A DNA stretch of 64,000 nucleotides from Palsa-1150 sp964531095 (GTDB taxonomy: Bacteria; Myxococcota_A; Polyangia; Polyangiales; Polyangiaceae): contig CAZHED010000007.1 of NCBI GenBank assembly GCA_964531095.1, positions 113,181-177,180 on the forward strand, read 5' to 3'. This document shows positions 18,356-27,402 of the stretch, one piece after another (positions within the stretch are counted from its first letter, which is position 1; each line of letters opens with the position of its first letter). Under the pieces are notes generated by a model. That model saw only the letters and a list, made by a program, of their open reading frames with translations. It made no database searches and was not told the origin of the DNA. Both the position numbers and the translations under genes were made by a program.

Positions 18356-19273
18356 ATGACGAAACGCCTTCGCGAGCGCGCGCGTGTCCTCGCAGACGTC
18401 CGCCGCTTCTTCGACGCCCGCGGATTCGTGGAAGTGCAGACCCCCGTGATGGTCCCGTCGCCCGGCCTCGATCTGCACCTCGACGCGTTCGAGGTCAGTG
18501 GCGGCGACCGCGGCGCTCCGCGGTGGCTGATCACGTCGCCCGAATACCAGATGAAGCGGCTCCTTGCAGACGGCTGGGAGCGCATCTACCAGGTAGCGCC
18601 GTGTTTCCGTCGCGGGGAGACGGGCGCGCACCACAACCCGGAGTTCACCATGCTGGAATGGTACCGGACGAACGCGGGAATGGACGACGTGATGCGCGAC
18701 ACCGAGCAGTTGGTGGCGGCCGTGACGGGGGGTGGCGTGCGCCTTGGCGCGCGAGTCGTCCACGTGCAACCGCCGCTCGAGCGCATTGCGGTCGTCGACG
18801 CGTTCAGGCGCTTCGCGGGCTGGGCGGAAGACGAGACAATCGGTGCCGCGGAGAGCGATGAAGATCGCTATTTTCGCGCCTTCGTCGAGAAGGTAGAGCC
18901 GGCGCTCGAGCGCCTCGACCGCGGCGTATTCCTCGTGGACTTCCCCGCGACGCATGCGTCGATGGCGCGAAAGAAGCCGACCGACGCGCGGCTGGCGGAG
19001 CGGTTCGAGCTATGCGTCGCCGGACTCGAACTGTGCAACGGATTCGGGGAGCTGATCGACCCCGTGGAACAGCGGACGCGGCTCGAGCGCGATCAGTCCG
19101 CTCGGCGCGCGCGCGGGCTGCCGGTGTATCCAATCGACGAGCGGTTTCTCGAGGCGCTGGCGTGTGTGCCGCCGAGCGGTGGAAACGCGTTAGGGCTCGA
19201 TCGGCTGGCGGCGTTGGCCTGCGGAACGACGGAAATCGCCGAGGTCATGGCGTTTGGGGCGAGCGAACTTTAG
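18356..19273 (+). CDS. epmA: Elongation factor P lysine ligase EpmA
   Basis: Attaches (R)-beta-lysine to Lys34 of EF-P. It is a 305-residue homologue of the class II lysyl-tRNA synthetase core without anticodon-binding domain: VQTPVMVPSPG near residue 30 (motif 1 region), CFRRGE-x-G-x-HHNPEFTMLEWY near 85-105 (motif 2), and GLDRL with GGNALG near the end (motif 3). The length is typical for EpmA and too short for LysS. The window also encodes an EF-P with the K34 motif at 63320, so the modification pair is present. EpmB was not seen. Confidence 0.93.
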   Translation: MTKRLRERARVLADVRRFFDARGFVEVQTPVMVPSPGLDLHLDAFEVSGGDRGAPRWLITSPEYQMKRLLADGWERIYQVAPCFRRGETGAHHNPEFTMLEWYRTNAGMDDVMRDTEQLVAAVTGGGVRLGARVVHVQPPLERIAVVDAFRRFAGWAEDETIGAAESDEDRYFRAFVEKVEPALERLDRGVFLVDFPATHASMARKKPTDARLAERFELCVAGLELCNGFGELIDPVEQRTRLERDQSARRARGLPVYPIDERFLEALACVPPSGGNALGLDRLAALACGTTEIAEVMAFGASEL

Positions 19274-19579
19274 ACGGCGAGCGCCCGGGGTTCGTCTGCC
19301 GTATTCGGCCCGGTCGACGGGTCTGCAAAATTAACTCCGAATTAACCGAGTCGGGGCCACACGACTGGTATGAATTGCCTAGTGCTACGGGCCCCAGCGC
19401 GGGCCCGCGTCGGGGCTCGAATTGTGTATCCACGAGATCTGCATTGGAGCTGAAGTGGCCGTCGACTGGCGTAGATCGGGCCTCCCCTCTGCGCCTACCC
19501 TGGTTAGGTGGGCTTCATGGCCTTCGTCGGCGGCCACTTCAGCCTCAACGCGGCAGCGTCGCCGCCCGACGCGCCGAAG
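19274..19579. other. Convergent intergenic region with a long inverted repeat
   Basis: 306 bp without a gene between two convergent genes. It contains an 18-bp inverted repeat (19449-19466 against 19526-19543, 17 of 18 matching, core GCTGAAGTGGCCG) around a 59-bp spacer, and in the spacer a smaller hairpin, GCCTACC at 19493-19499 with GGTGGGC at 19507-19513. A GGGCCC-x6-GGGCCC pair lies near 19385-19405. No U-run follows, so it is not a standard terminator. An AT-rich patch lies near 19325-19345. Confidence 0.6.
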
Positions 19580-20086
19580 CTAGGGCAACTTCGCGTAAGG
19601 CCGCTGTTTCTGACGGACCACGAAAACGGAGCAGGGCGCGCGTTTCGCCACCTTCTCGGCGATCGAGCCGAGCAGAAACTTCTCGAGACCGGTCACATCC
19701 TGCGTTCCCACGACGAGCAAATCGGCGCTCAGCGAGCGAGCGAGCTTGACGATCTCGTCGGCCGGATCCCCCATGGCAAGATGACCCGTGACCGGCGCAG
19801 GGCACTGGCGCCGCGCCATGCGGGCGTGATGATCGAGGTAGTTCTGCGCGTCGGCAACCAGGTCCTCCTGGCGAATCCCCGCCTGTCCGGGGCGGTCGAA
19901 CCGTGCCGACCGAAAGACGTGCAAGAGGTGAAGCTGCGAATTCGGCCACATACGGCGGGCGAGGCGCCCCGCGATCGAGACCACGTTGCTCGCCAGTGGA
20001 GACGTATCGACGGCCGCAAGCACGATCGTAACCTCCTCGTTCTCGGCAGTGTGCTCGGAACCATCGCTGTCGCTCATCGGATCCAT
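19580..20086 (-). CDS. Universal stress protein (UspA family)
   Basis: A single Usp domain of about 165 residues. The beginning VTIVLAAVDTSPLASNVV and the end LLVVGTQD-x7-FLLGSIAEKV with PCSVFVV match the family; the ATP-binding signature G-x2-G-x9-G(S/T) reads GTQDVTGLEKFLLGS, so nucleotide binding is uncertain. A start at ATG 20086 or 20077 is preferred; a longer form to 20212 would overlap the divergent transporter gene. A TATTGTAT box lies directly upstream of the start. Cytoplasmic. Confidence 0.85.
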   Translation of the reverse strand: MDPMSDSDGSEHTAENEEVTIVLAAVDTSPLASNVVSIAGRLARRMWPNSQLHLLHVFRSARFDRPGQAGIRQEDLVADAQNYLDHHARMARRQCPAPVTGHLAMGDPADEIVKLARSLSADLLVVGTQDVTGLEKFLLGSIAEKVAKRAPCSVFVVRQKQRPYAKLP

Positions 20087-20150
20087 ATACAATAAGACGT
20101 GACGTCCCAGCACATTCGCGTGATACAAGTCGGCCCGACCGGGTAGTCGA

Positions 20151-21407
20151 ATGGCGTCGGATGGTTTGCCCCAATGGACGATGGTCCCCTTTCCGGCCCT
20201 CGTCTTCGCCATCGCCGTTTTGCCGATTCTCGCCCCGCGAGCCTGGGAGCGCAGGAGCTTCCAGGGGTTGATCGTCGCCCTCTGCGCGGTTCCCGTCGTG
20301 CTTCACTTCATCGTCGCGGGTGAGCTGCACGAAGTGACGGACGCGGCGAAGTCGTATCTTTCGTTCGTCGCGACCCTCGGCGCCCTGTACGTCACGTCGG
20401 GCGGCGTCCAGCTCTCGGGAGATGTCGAGGCGAAGCCGTCGACGAACGTCGCGCTCATCGTCCTCGGCGCGCTACTCGCGAGCTTCGTCGGCACCACGGG
20501 GGCCAGTATGCTCATGATCCGCCCTCTGCTCCGGACCAATCGACAACGGGAGCACCGCGCGCACCTTGTCCCGTTCTTCATCATCGCCGTCGCAAACGCC
20601 GGCGGACTTCTGACCCCTCTCGGCGACCCGCCGCTGCTCGTCGGCTACATCGGCGGCGTCCCCTTCTTCTGGACTCTGCGACTCTTCCCCGCCTGGATCC
20701 TGTACGTGGGAACGGCAGCGCTGGCCCTCTACGTGGTCGATCGACGCGCGTACGCCCGCGAGTCACCCTCCGCGCTCGCCCGGGATCGCGCCGAGCAGTC
20801 TTCCCTCACGCTGAAGGGCAAACGCAACGTGGCGCTGATGGTGGCCGTCGTTCCCGCGGCCTTGCTTCCCATGGGGTTTCGCGAAATGGCCATGATCGCC
20901 ATTGCCGCCGCGTCCCTCGCCGTGACACCGCGCTCGCTCCACGAGGACAACGGCTTCTCGTTCGCTCCGATCATCGATGTTGCCATCATCTTCGCGGGCC
21001 TGTTCGCGTGCCTTGGACCGATCGAGATTGCGCTCGCCCAATCGGCCCCCTGGCTGCCCTTGCGCCAGGGGTGGCAGCTCTTCTGGGCGTCGGGGCTTCT
21101 GTCCTCCGTCCTCGACAACGCCCCGACGTACACAGCCTTTGCGGCGCTGGCACGCGGTCTAAGCGTTCACGGCAGCGCCCTGGTCGCCGGCATCTCTGCG
21201 TTCAAGCTCGCCGCCGTGAGCATCGGCAGCGTCGTCATGGGCGCGACGACGTACATCGGGAACGGACCGAATCTGATGGTCAAGGCAATCGCCGAACGCG
21301 AGCGATTTCCCACTCCCGGCTTCTTTCGCTACGCCGCATTCGCTTTCGCCGTGATGCTACCCGCCCATGTCGTAACGACCGTGGCCCTCGCGCTGCTCGA
21401 TCGGTGA
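20151..21407 (+). CDS. CitMHS/NhaD-like membrane carrier (putative citrate or Na+/H+ transporter)
   Basis: 418 residues, about eleven hydrophobic segments, of the ion-transporter superfamily. GTTGASMLMIRPLLRTN and FFIIAVANAGGLLTPLGDPPLL are characteristic of the sodium:proton antiporter/citrate transport group (CitMHS_2 type), as are LDNAPTYTAF and GATTYIGNGPNLMVK in the second half. The substrate cannot be decided from sequence. ATG 20151 or 20181 are both possible starts. Divergent from the Usp gene with about 65 bp between starts. The stop is followed within 15 bp by an assembly gap whose flank repeats the last 38 bp of this gene. Confidence 0.82.
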   Translation: MASDGLPQWTMVPFPALVFAIAVLPILAPRAWERRSFQGLIVALCAVPVVLHFIVAGELHEVTDAAKSYLSFVATLGALYVTSGGVQLSGDVEAKPSTNVALIVLGALLASFVGTTGASMLMIRPLLRTNRQREHRAHLVPFFIIAVANAGGLLTPLGDPPLLVGYIGGVPFFWTLRLFPAWILYVGTAALALYVVDRRAYARESPSALARDRAEQSSLTLKGKRNVALMVAVVPAALLPMGFREMAMIAIAAASLAVTPRSLHEDNGFSFAPIIDVAIIFAGLFACLGPIEIALAQSAPWLPLRQGWQLFWASGLLSSVLDNAPTYTAFAALARGLSVHGSALVAGISAFKLAAVSIGSVVMGATTYIGNGPNLMVKAIAERERFPTPGFFRYAAFAFAVMLPAHVVTTVALALLDR

Positions 21408-21422
21408 TTCCGGTCGTCGCGA

Positions 21423-21522
21423 NNNNNNNNNNNNNNNNNNNNNNNNNNNNNNNNNNNNNNNNNNNNNNNNNNNNNNNNNNNNNNNNNNNNNNNNNNNNNN
21501 NNNNNNNNNNNNNNNNNNNNNN
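21423..21522. other. Assembly gap (100 N) with identical 55-bp flanks
   Basis: The 55 bp before the gap (21368-21422) and after it (21523-21577) are identical. This is the signature of two contigs that overlap by one k-mer of 55 and were joined by 100 N without merging. The true sequence most likely lacks the N run and one 55-bp copy. Confidence 0.93.
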
Positions 21523-21612
21523 TGTCGTAACGACCGTGGCCCTCGCGCTGCTCGATCGGTGATTCCGGTCGTCGCGAAACGTGTTCACGAAAGCGCTGCG
21601 CATGGGGAATCA

Positions 21613-21677
21613 GTGTTAATGTTATTAACAGCCAATTTGTGTTAATAATATTAACACCACTGTGTATCGATTAATCG
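21613..21677. promoter_or_regulatory. Tandem palindromic sites upstream of amt
   Basis: An AT-rich island in the high-GC background. Two dyads share a core: TGTTAAT-GTT-ATTAACA at 21614-21630 and GTGTTAAT-AAT-ATTAACAC at 21639-21657, centres 26 bp apart. A third palindrome, CGATTAATCG, is at 21668-21677. All contain TTAAT half-sites, which suggests a dimeric regulator binding in tandem about 80-140 bp before the amt start codon. The regulator is unknown; no sigma-54 -24/-12 pair was seen. Confidence 0.65.
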
Positions 21678-21755
21678 CGCGCCCGAAATGACTCGGATAC
21701 ACAAGCTCGACTAACAGCCGAAGTCGGTCTCCACACGTTCGGAAGGGATCCTCGG

Positions 21756-23623
21756 ATGACGCGCAAATACATGATGCTTCTTGCAGGGTTGATGGCCTGT
21801 TGCCTGACCTTCACCGGATTGGTGTTCGCGGACGCGCCGCCAGCGGCTTCGGCACCACCAGCGGCTTCGGCACCGCCCGCTGCGTCCGGATCGGCGGCGC
21901 CGCTGCCCGCCTACTTCTCGGGCGCGAACGATACTACGGGGAAGCCGGCGACATGGCCCGATCCGACCGGCGGCGCCGCCGGCGTTTGGGCGACCCCCGC
22001 GGGCGACGGCAAGGGGGACGTGCCCAGTACGCTGGCGCCGACGGATCTCTACGACCGGATCGCGCACAACCTCTTTTCCATCAACATGGTTTGGGCGCTG
22101 GTCACGGGCTTCCTCGTCATGTTCATGCAGGCGGGGTTCGCGATGGTGGAGACGGGTATGTGCCGCGCCAAGAACTCGGCTCACACCTTCGCCATGAACT
22201 TCATGATCTACCCGCTGGGTGGCCTGGGCTTCTGGGTCTACGGCTTCGCGTTCGGCTGGGGAAACTGGTTCAACGGGCCCGTTCCACCCGGCTGGTACTC
22301 GTCGCTTGGTCCGGGCACGTCGGTGCTCAACCAAGGCATCGTGCTGGCGGGGAAATATGGCGTCATCGGCACCAAGGGCTTCTTTCTCGGTTCCTCGGTG
22401 GGCGATACGGCCGTTCTCGCGCTGTACTTCTTCATGATGGTGTTCATGGACACCACGGCCACCATCCCCACGGGCGCGATGGCCGAACGCTGGGCGTGGA
22501 AGAACTTCGTGCTCTACGGCTTGTGGGTTGCGCTGCCCTACTGCATCTACGCGAACTGGGTCTGGGGAGGCGGCTGGCTCGCGCAGGGCGGCGTCAACTG
22601 GCACCTCGGGCACGGCGCCGTCGACTTCGCCGGCTCGGGCGTCGTGCACGCGATGGGAGGCGTGATCGCTCTGGCGGGCGCGATCGTCATAGGACCGCGA
22701 ATAGGCAAGTACATCAACGGCAAGCCACAAACGATCCCTGGCCACCACCTACCGATGGCGATCGTCGGCTGCTTCATCCTCGCGTTCGGCTGGTTCGGGT
22801 TCAACCCCGGCTCGACGCTCGCCGGAACGGACCTGCGCATCGCATTCATCGTCGTCAACACGATGCTGGCGAGCTTTGGCGGAGCGTTCGGGGCCATGGC
22901 CTTTCTGATGATGCGGGGCCTCAAGCCTGACCCGGGCATGATGGTCAACGGGATGCTCGCAGGTCTCGTTGCCATCACCGCGCCCTGCGCGTTCGTCGAT
23001 CCCTGGGCAGCCATGGTCATCGGCCTAGTCGCCGGTGTGCTCGTCGTGCTGTCTGTCGCCTTCTTTGACAATCACGGTGTGGACGATCCTGTCGGCGCGA
23101 TCTCCGTCCACGGCGTGAACGGACTGTGGGGTGTGCTCTCCGTCGGCATCTTCGCCAACGGCGCCTACGGCGCTGGTTGGAACGGCGTCGTGCGCGNNNN
23201 NNNNNNNNNNNNNNNNNNNNNNNNNNNNNNNNNNNNNNNNNNNNNNNNNNNNNNNNNNNNNNNNNNNNNNNNNNNNNNNNNNNNNNNNNNNNNNNNGTCG
23301 GCATCTTCGCCAACGGCGCCTACGGCGCTGGTTGGAACGGCGTCGTGCGCGATGACTACGTCAAGCAATACGGGTCGGACGGGGTGCGCGGCATCTTGTT
23401 CGGCGACGCCTCCCAGCTCGCCATGCAGGCCATCGACTGCGTCGTGCTGTGTATCTTCGGCTTCGCCATGGCGTATGTATGGTTCAAGATCAGCAACCTC
23501 ATCACGCCGATCCGCGTGAGCAAAGAGACCGAAATTGCAGGGCTCGACATCCCCGAGATGGGCGCCGTCGGGTATCCGGATTTCGTTCTCGCCAAAGAGA
23601 CCGCGGACAAGAGCGCGGCGTAA
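21756..23623 (+). CDS. amt: Ammonium transporter Amt (interrupted only by an assembly gap)
   Basis: Conducts NH4+/NH3 into the cell. A signal peptide of about 25 residues (LAGLMACCLTFTGLVFADA) and an Ala/Pro-rich outer linker precede the Amt fold. Family stretches are MQAGFAMVETGMCRAKN, FGWFGFNPGST, and SVHGVNGLWG with a pore histidine. The gap at 23197-23296 is flanked by identical 55-bp copies. Deleting the N run plus one copy (155 bp) restores one frame from 21756 to 23623, so the gene is intact, about 570 residues. No glnK lies next to it, which is unusual for amt. Confidence 0.92.
23197..23296. other. Assembly gap (100 N) inside amt with identical 55-bp flanks
   Basis: 23142-23196 and 23297-23351 are the same 55 bp. 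The gap is an unmerged contig overlap, not a deletion or frameshift in the gene. Confidence 0.95.
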
Positions 23624-23645
23624 GCCGACGTCTCGACGCGGGCTC

Positions 23646-23685
23646 GCCACGAGTCGGATCATCGATCCGACTCGTGGCCATTTTG
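23646..23685 (+). terminator. Rho-independent terminator after amt
   Basis: A perfect 15-bp stem, 23646-23660 paired with 23664-23678, loop ATC, followed by CATTTTG. It starts 22 bp after the amt stop codon, and is the clearest intrinsic terminator in the window. Confidence 0.9.
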
Positions 23686-24047
23686 TCATGAGCGCCGCCG
23701 GCGCCGGTTCGCGAGAAGGACCTGCGCTGCCTCGACACGCGCCCGTTCCGCTACATCCAGACACGCCGGAAGGCGTCCCCAGACGACCAGCGGCCCCCTA
23801 TCGCTGCGCCATGGCCACGGCGGCGCGCGGCCGAGGCCGCGACGATCCGACCTCCGTCTCGCCCACCTGACCCGAGCGACCGCACGTTTCCGGCGCTTGT
23901 GGGAGGATTGCGGCCACCCGAGCCCGTCTTTAGAAAACATTTATCGCCGGCGTGCTTACGTTGTGCGTGGCCGGCAAAGCGCCGGCTTCGGTTCCGCGGC
24001 GTTTTCCACGAAGTGGCTGCGGCCGACACCCTGGAGCAGGGAGCGTC
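23686..24047. other. Intergenic region after the amt terminator
   Basis: About 360 bp without a supportable gene. An AT-rich patch, TTTAGAAAACATTTATC near 23930, may be promoter sequence for the next gene. A GCCGGC/GCGCCGGC hairpin lies near 23970. Nothing else was recognised. Confidence 0.6.
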
Positions 24048-24812
24048 ATGTCCAGCCTTCATCCGCCGTCGGGCAGTCCTAGCACAGCTGTCGCGAGGAA
24101 GATTCTCGTCGCTACCACTTGCGCCGCCGTGGGCGCGATGGTTTTCGGTTTGGCGGCGCTCGGCGCGTCCAGCGTTGGGATCGTCGGCCTCCGATTTCTC
24201 GGGTTTGCGTTGCTCGGCGCAGGCGGGCTCTTGGCAGCCATTGTCCGATGGCGAATGGAACGCCACGACGTCGACGGCGAGGCCCTCGCCCAGCTGGCGA
24301 CCGCGCGCGCGAAACTCGATGGCTCCAATCCGACGGCGGCCGCGTGGGCGGCGTCGAAGGCGGTCGCAGCAGCCGGAACGTCGCGGACGCGCAACCGAGC
24401 GCTTACCGCGTTGGCATGGGCGGCCCTTGGGCAGGGATACCCCGAGCGCGCCAAAGCGGCGCTCGATCGGATCCAACCGCCCCACGCCATCGACGTCTAT
24501 TGCCTTGCGGCCGTCGAGTGCGCTCGAGGTAGGACCGAGCTCGCGATCCAGGCTCTGGAGGTTGCGCGAACATTTGGCACGTTGACCTGCGAAGGCGCGA
24601 AGCTGCTGGTCGACTGCTGCTTTCACGCGCATGGCATCGAGCGCGCCGTCCTGGCGGCGCGCCAGAACCGAAAGGTCCTGGGCGCGGCCAACTGCGAACA
24701 AGTGTTGACGGCAGCACGCCTCGCGGGGGCGAGTGATGCGGCGGCGGCGCTAGCGTCGGCGTTGCGAGACGAGACCCCGTCGCTTCCGGTCATCGGCGCG
24801 CACGCGGGCTGA
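24048..24812 (+). CDS. Membrane protein with helical (TPR-like) cytoplasmic part
   Basis: 254 residues. Two N-terminal hydrophobic helices (VATTCAAVGAMVFGLAALG and GLRFLGFALLGAGGLLAAIV, residues 20-65) are followed by a long Ala-rich helical domain with repeats such as RNRALTALAWAALGQGYPERAKAALD that look like TPR/Sel1-type helices. GGGAG lies 6 bp before ATG 24048. The function is unknown; it converges on the response-regulator gene. Confidence 0.7.
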   Translation: MSSLHPPSGSPSTAVARKILVATTCAAVGAMVFGLAALGASSVGIVGLRFLGFALLGAGGLLAAIVRWRMERHDVDGEALAQLATARAKLDGSNPTAAAWAASKAVAAAGTSRTRNRALTALAWAALGQGYPERAKAALDRIQPPHAIDVYCLAAVECARGRTELAIQALEVARTFGTLTCEGAKLLVDCCFHAHGIERAVLAARQNRKVLGAANCEQVLTAARLAGASDAAAALASALRDETPSLPVIGAHAG

Positions 24813-24859
24813 GCGCTCGAGCCAGGCCGCGTACGGACGTGCGAAGGGCAGTCGATTTC

Positions 24860-25555
24860 CTAAGGAAGCCGCATGCGATAGCCCACACCCGGTTCGTTCA
24901 CCAGGTACTTGGGCCGTGCGGGCTCCGGCTCGATCTTGTCTCTGAGCCTCTTCATGTACACGCGGAGATAACCCGAGCGATCGTCGTACCGAGGCCCCCA
25001 GACTTGCCGGAGAATATGCCGGTTGCTGAGCACCCTGCCCGCAGAGCGGATCATCACGCCAAGCAGGCGGTACTCCATCGCCGTCAGGTGGACCTCCGCG
25101 CCGCCGACGGTCACGCGCCGCATGTCGAAATCCACCGCGAGGTCCCCGATGCAGACCATGCCCGTCTCGAATGCAGAAGCCGCGGACTGGACGCTGCGAA
25201 GAGCGACGCGAATTCTCGCCAGAAGCTCACCCGCCACGAACGGCTTGGTCACGTAATCGTTCGCGCCCTCGTCAAGCGCCTCGATCTTGTGGGGTTCCTC
25301 CCCCCGCGCCGACACGACGATGATCGGGACCCCGCTTCGCTCTCGAATCCGGCGCGTGACTTCTACACCGTCGAGATCCGGAAGACCCAGATCAAGCAGC
25401 ACGACCGCCGGCTCACGGGCCAAAGCCGTCGCCACCCCCTCGATCCCGGTGGACGCGTGAAGGCACACGTACCCTTCCTGCTTCAGCGTCACTTGGAGTA
25501 CGGCCCGCGCGTGGGGCTCGTCTTCAATCACGAGGATGACCGCGCCGTCGCTCAT
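24860..25555 (-). CDS. kdpE: KdpE-like OmpR-family response regulator
   Basis: 231 residues: a receiver domain with IEDE, phospho-acceptor Asp in LLDLGLPDLDG near residue 55 and Lys in VTKPF near 104, then an OmpR/PhoB winged helix ending EPGVGYRMRLP. The linker and the HILRQVWGPRYDDRSGYLRVY stretch are close to KdpE. It overlaps the kinase gene by 4 nt, so both are translated from one message. No kdpFABC pump genes are in the window, so its target is either distant or has changed. Confidence 0.88.
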   Translation of the reverse strand: MSDGAVILVIEDEPHARAVLQVTLKQEGYVCLHASTGIEGVATALAREPAVVLLDLGLPDLDGVEVTRRIRERSGVPIIVVSARGEEPHKIEALDEGANDYVTKPFVAGELLARIRVALRSVQSAASAFETGMVCIGDLAVDFDMRRVTVGGAEVHLTAMEYRLLGVMIRSAGRVLSNRHILRQVWGPRYDDRSGYLRVYMKRLRDKIEPEPARPKYLVNEPGVGYRMRLP

Positions 25556-26691
25556 GGGCCCGAGGCTTGGAAGACGACAGCGCCCAATGGCTGCAGGCGC
25601 GGCGCTGCGGAACGGCTGATGGGTAGCGACAACCGGACGACGGCACCTCCGCCCGACCTGTTCTCCAGCCAGATCCGGCCGTCGTGGACGGTCATGATCG
25701 CGCGACAGATCGTGAGACCGAGCCCTGTCCCCCCGCCGCCCTTCGCGGCGCCCCGATAGAGCTTGTCGAAGACCCGTTCCTCATCGCCCGGGCGAACGCC
25801 GGGGCCCCGGTCCGCGACTTCCAGCAAAAGGAACCTGCCGTCGCTGCGTGTGGATAGCTCGATGGGCGACCCCGGGGGCGTGTGACGGATCACGTTCTCG
25901 ACGAGGTTGGTGACGACTTGACCGATGAGTACTGGATCGAACGAGGCCAGAGGGATGGTTGACGGAACGTCGGTTCGAACCACACGGCCGTTTAGCTCGC
26001 GATCGAGGCGGACGAGGACCGAACCGATGACTTCGTCGATCGCTTGCGGCGTTGCCTTGACGGTCACACGACCCGACTCGAGCCGCGTCAAGTCGAGGAG
26101 GTTCCCGACAAGGCGATGGAGCCGGGAGGCCTCCACGGCCACCATGTGCGAGAACTCGCGCCGCTCGAGCGGGTCGAGGCGCTCTTCGTCGAGCGCCATG
26201 CTCGCGGTGACGATGGCCGTCAGCGGCGTCCGAAGGTCGTGCGATACCGCGCACAAGAGCGCGTTGCGCATGCCCTCGATTTCCGCTCGTCGCCTTGCAT
26301 CTTGTACTTGTCGGCGAAGCTGCTCCGCGAACGCACCGGTGAGCGCCCCGACCATGAGCATGACCGCAAGCGTCCATCCATCCGTCGCGTCCGGTATGGC
26401 GAACGCCAACCGCGGGGGTACGAATACGAAGTCGAAGACGAGTATGCCTCCGACGGCGGTCAAGATGGCGGGCCCGAGGCCGAAACGGACCGTGACGGCG
26501 AGCACCGCAAGCGGAAAGACCGTGACGAACGGCGCGGCGCGCAGAGCATCGACGACTGCGAGCGCGGTGCACACCAGGACCACAGCCATTCCGACGAGGT
26601 AGCCACGAAACCGCTCGAAGCGGACGGTCGCCGGCCGGCCGCCATGCCCTGGCGCACCAAAGGTGGCTCCCAGTGCTTCCTGTCCAGGCAT
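25552..26691 (-). CDS. KdpD-lite sensor histidine kinase
   Basis: 379 residues, corresponding to the C-terminal half of KdpD. Four membrane helices in a DUF4118-type block (residues 28-118, including FVPPRLAFAIPDATDG) are followed by HisKA with SHDLRTPL and a HATPase_c module with N-box NLVENVIRHTPPG and GTGLGL. The N-terminal KdpD osmosensor and Usp-like domains are absent; this is a natural short form, since ATG and SD-like sequence precede it and no upstream frame extends it. An AT-rich promoter-like stretch lies near 26715-26735. Confidence 0.87.
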   Translation of the reverse strand: MPGQEALGATFGAPGHGGRPATVRFERFRGYLVGMAVVLVCTALAVVDALRAAPFVTVFPLAVLAVTVRFGLGPAILTAVGGILVFDFVFVPPRLAFAIPDATDGWTLAVMLMVGALTGAFAEQLRRQVQDARRRAEIEGMRNALLCAVSHDLRTPLTAIVTASMALDEERLDPLERREFSHMVAVEASRLHRLVGNLLDLTRLESGRVTVKATPQAIDEVIGSVLVRLDRELNGRVVRTDVPSTIPLASFDPVLIGQVVTNLVENVIRHTPPGSPIELSTRSDGRFLLLEVADRGPGVRPGDEERVFDKLYRGAAKGGGGTGLGLTICRAIMTVHDGRIWLENRSGGGAVVRLSLPISRSAAPRLQPLGAVVFQASGP

Positions 26692-26861
26692 TTGCGCTTG
26701 CCTCGCGTGGTTTTATGAATTTTTAACGTAGCGACTGTTTCGCTTCCGTATCTGTCTGAAGTCGTGGATATGGCACCATGGCCCCGCGACCCCCCGGTTG
26801 GCCCGGTCCCGACACCGCTTGTGGAGAAGCAGGCGATCGCGCCTGGGCGCAAAGCCGCGAC

Positions 26862-27380
26862 CTACCGCACCTCGCCCACGTGCGCGCGCCCGGTGGCAAG
26901 CTCCACCGCCTGCGCAAGAGTCGGCAGAACGAGCGCCTCCATCGCTCGCTTCACGTCCGCCTCGCGCCCCGTCATCGCGAAGACGAGGCACTGGTTGTAG
27001 ACCCCAGCGCTGGCGCGCGCGAGCATCGCATGCGGCCCGAGCTCCCCTTCGAGCAGCCGCCGGTAAGCCTCGCCGAACCCCTCGATGGGTCGCTCGACAA
27101 ACGCGTTGATCGCCTCGCACGTTTCGTCATGCTGACCGATGCCCGTGCCGCCCACCATGATGATGGCGTCGGCCTCGTTGCCGTTGGCAACGTTCAGAAC
27201 GAGCTGCTGGATGTGCCTTCGCTCCCCCTTGACCACGACACTGCGCACGAGCGAGACGTTCGCCGCGTGTGCACAGTCCGTCACGACCTTCGCCAGTACC
27301 TCGATCGCGCGGCTCTTCGTGTGGATGACGCTCGCGACGAGAACGCGCGGGATTGGGCCGATTGGGTGATGTTCGTTCAT
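26862..27380 (-). CDS. moaB: Molybdenum cofactor protein MoaB (MoaB/Mog family)
   Basis: A 172-residue MPT-binding domain. IIMVGGTGIGQHDETCEAI near residues 73-91 is the family signature (GGTG then D), and the end of the domain includes VFAMTGREADVKRAME (nearly SxPG-like, here MTGR, so the adenylyl transfer site is slightly different). MoaB adenylates molybdopterin in the cofactor pathway in some organisms. It lies 22 bp downstream of the MutS-like gene in the same operon; no other mo-cofactor genes are nearby. Confidence 0.85.
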   Translation of the reverse strand: MNEHHPIGPIPRVLVASVIHTKSRAIEVLAKVVTDCAHAANVSLVRSVVVKGERRHIQQLVLNVANGNEADAIIMVGGTGIGQHDETCEAINAFVERPIEGFGEAYRRLLEGELGPHAMLARASAGVYNQCLVFAMTGREADVKRAMEALVLPTLAQAVELATGRAHVGEVR

Positions 27381-27402
27381 GGCTCGAATGCTATAGCGCC
27401 GC

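Larger units (their letters stand above)
21408..21755. other. Intergenic region before amt
   Basis: 348 bp without a gene: it holds the second assembly gap, a repeat of the end of the transporter gene (assembly duplicate), the palindromic sites, and GGAAGGGA close to the amt start codon. Confidence 0.8.

Noticed and set aside
23190..23360. A biological 55-bp direct duplication in amt
   Set aside because: It coincides exactly with a 100-N join, and the same length occurs at the other join; artefact is the simpler explanation.
21756..23623. Frameshifted or pseudogene amt
   Set aside because: The break is an assembly overlap with identical 55-bp flanks; merging them restores the frame.
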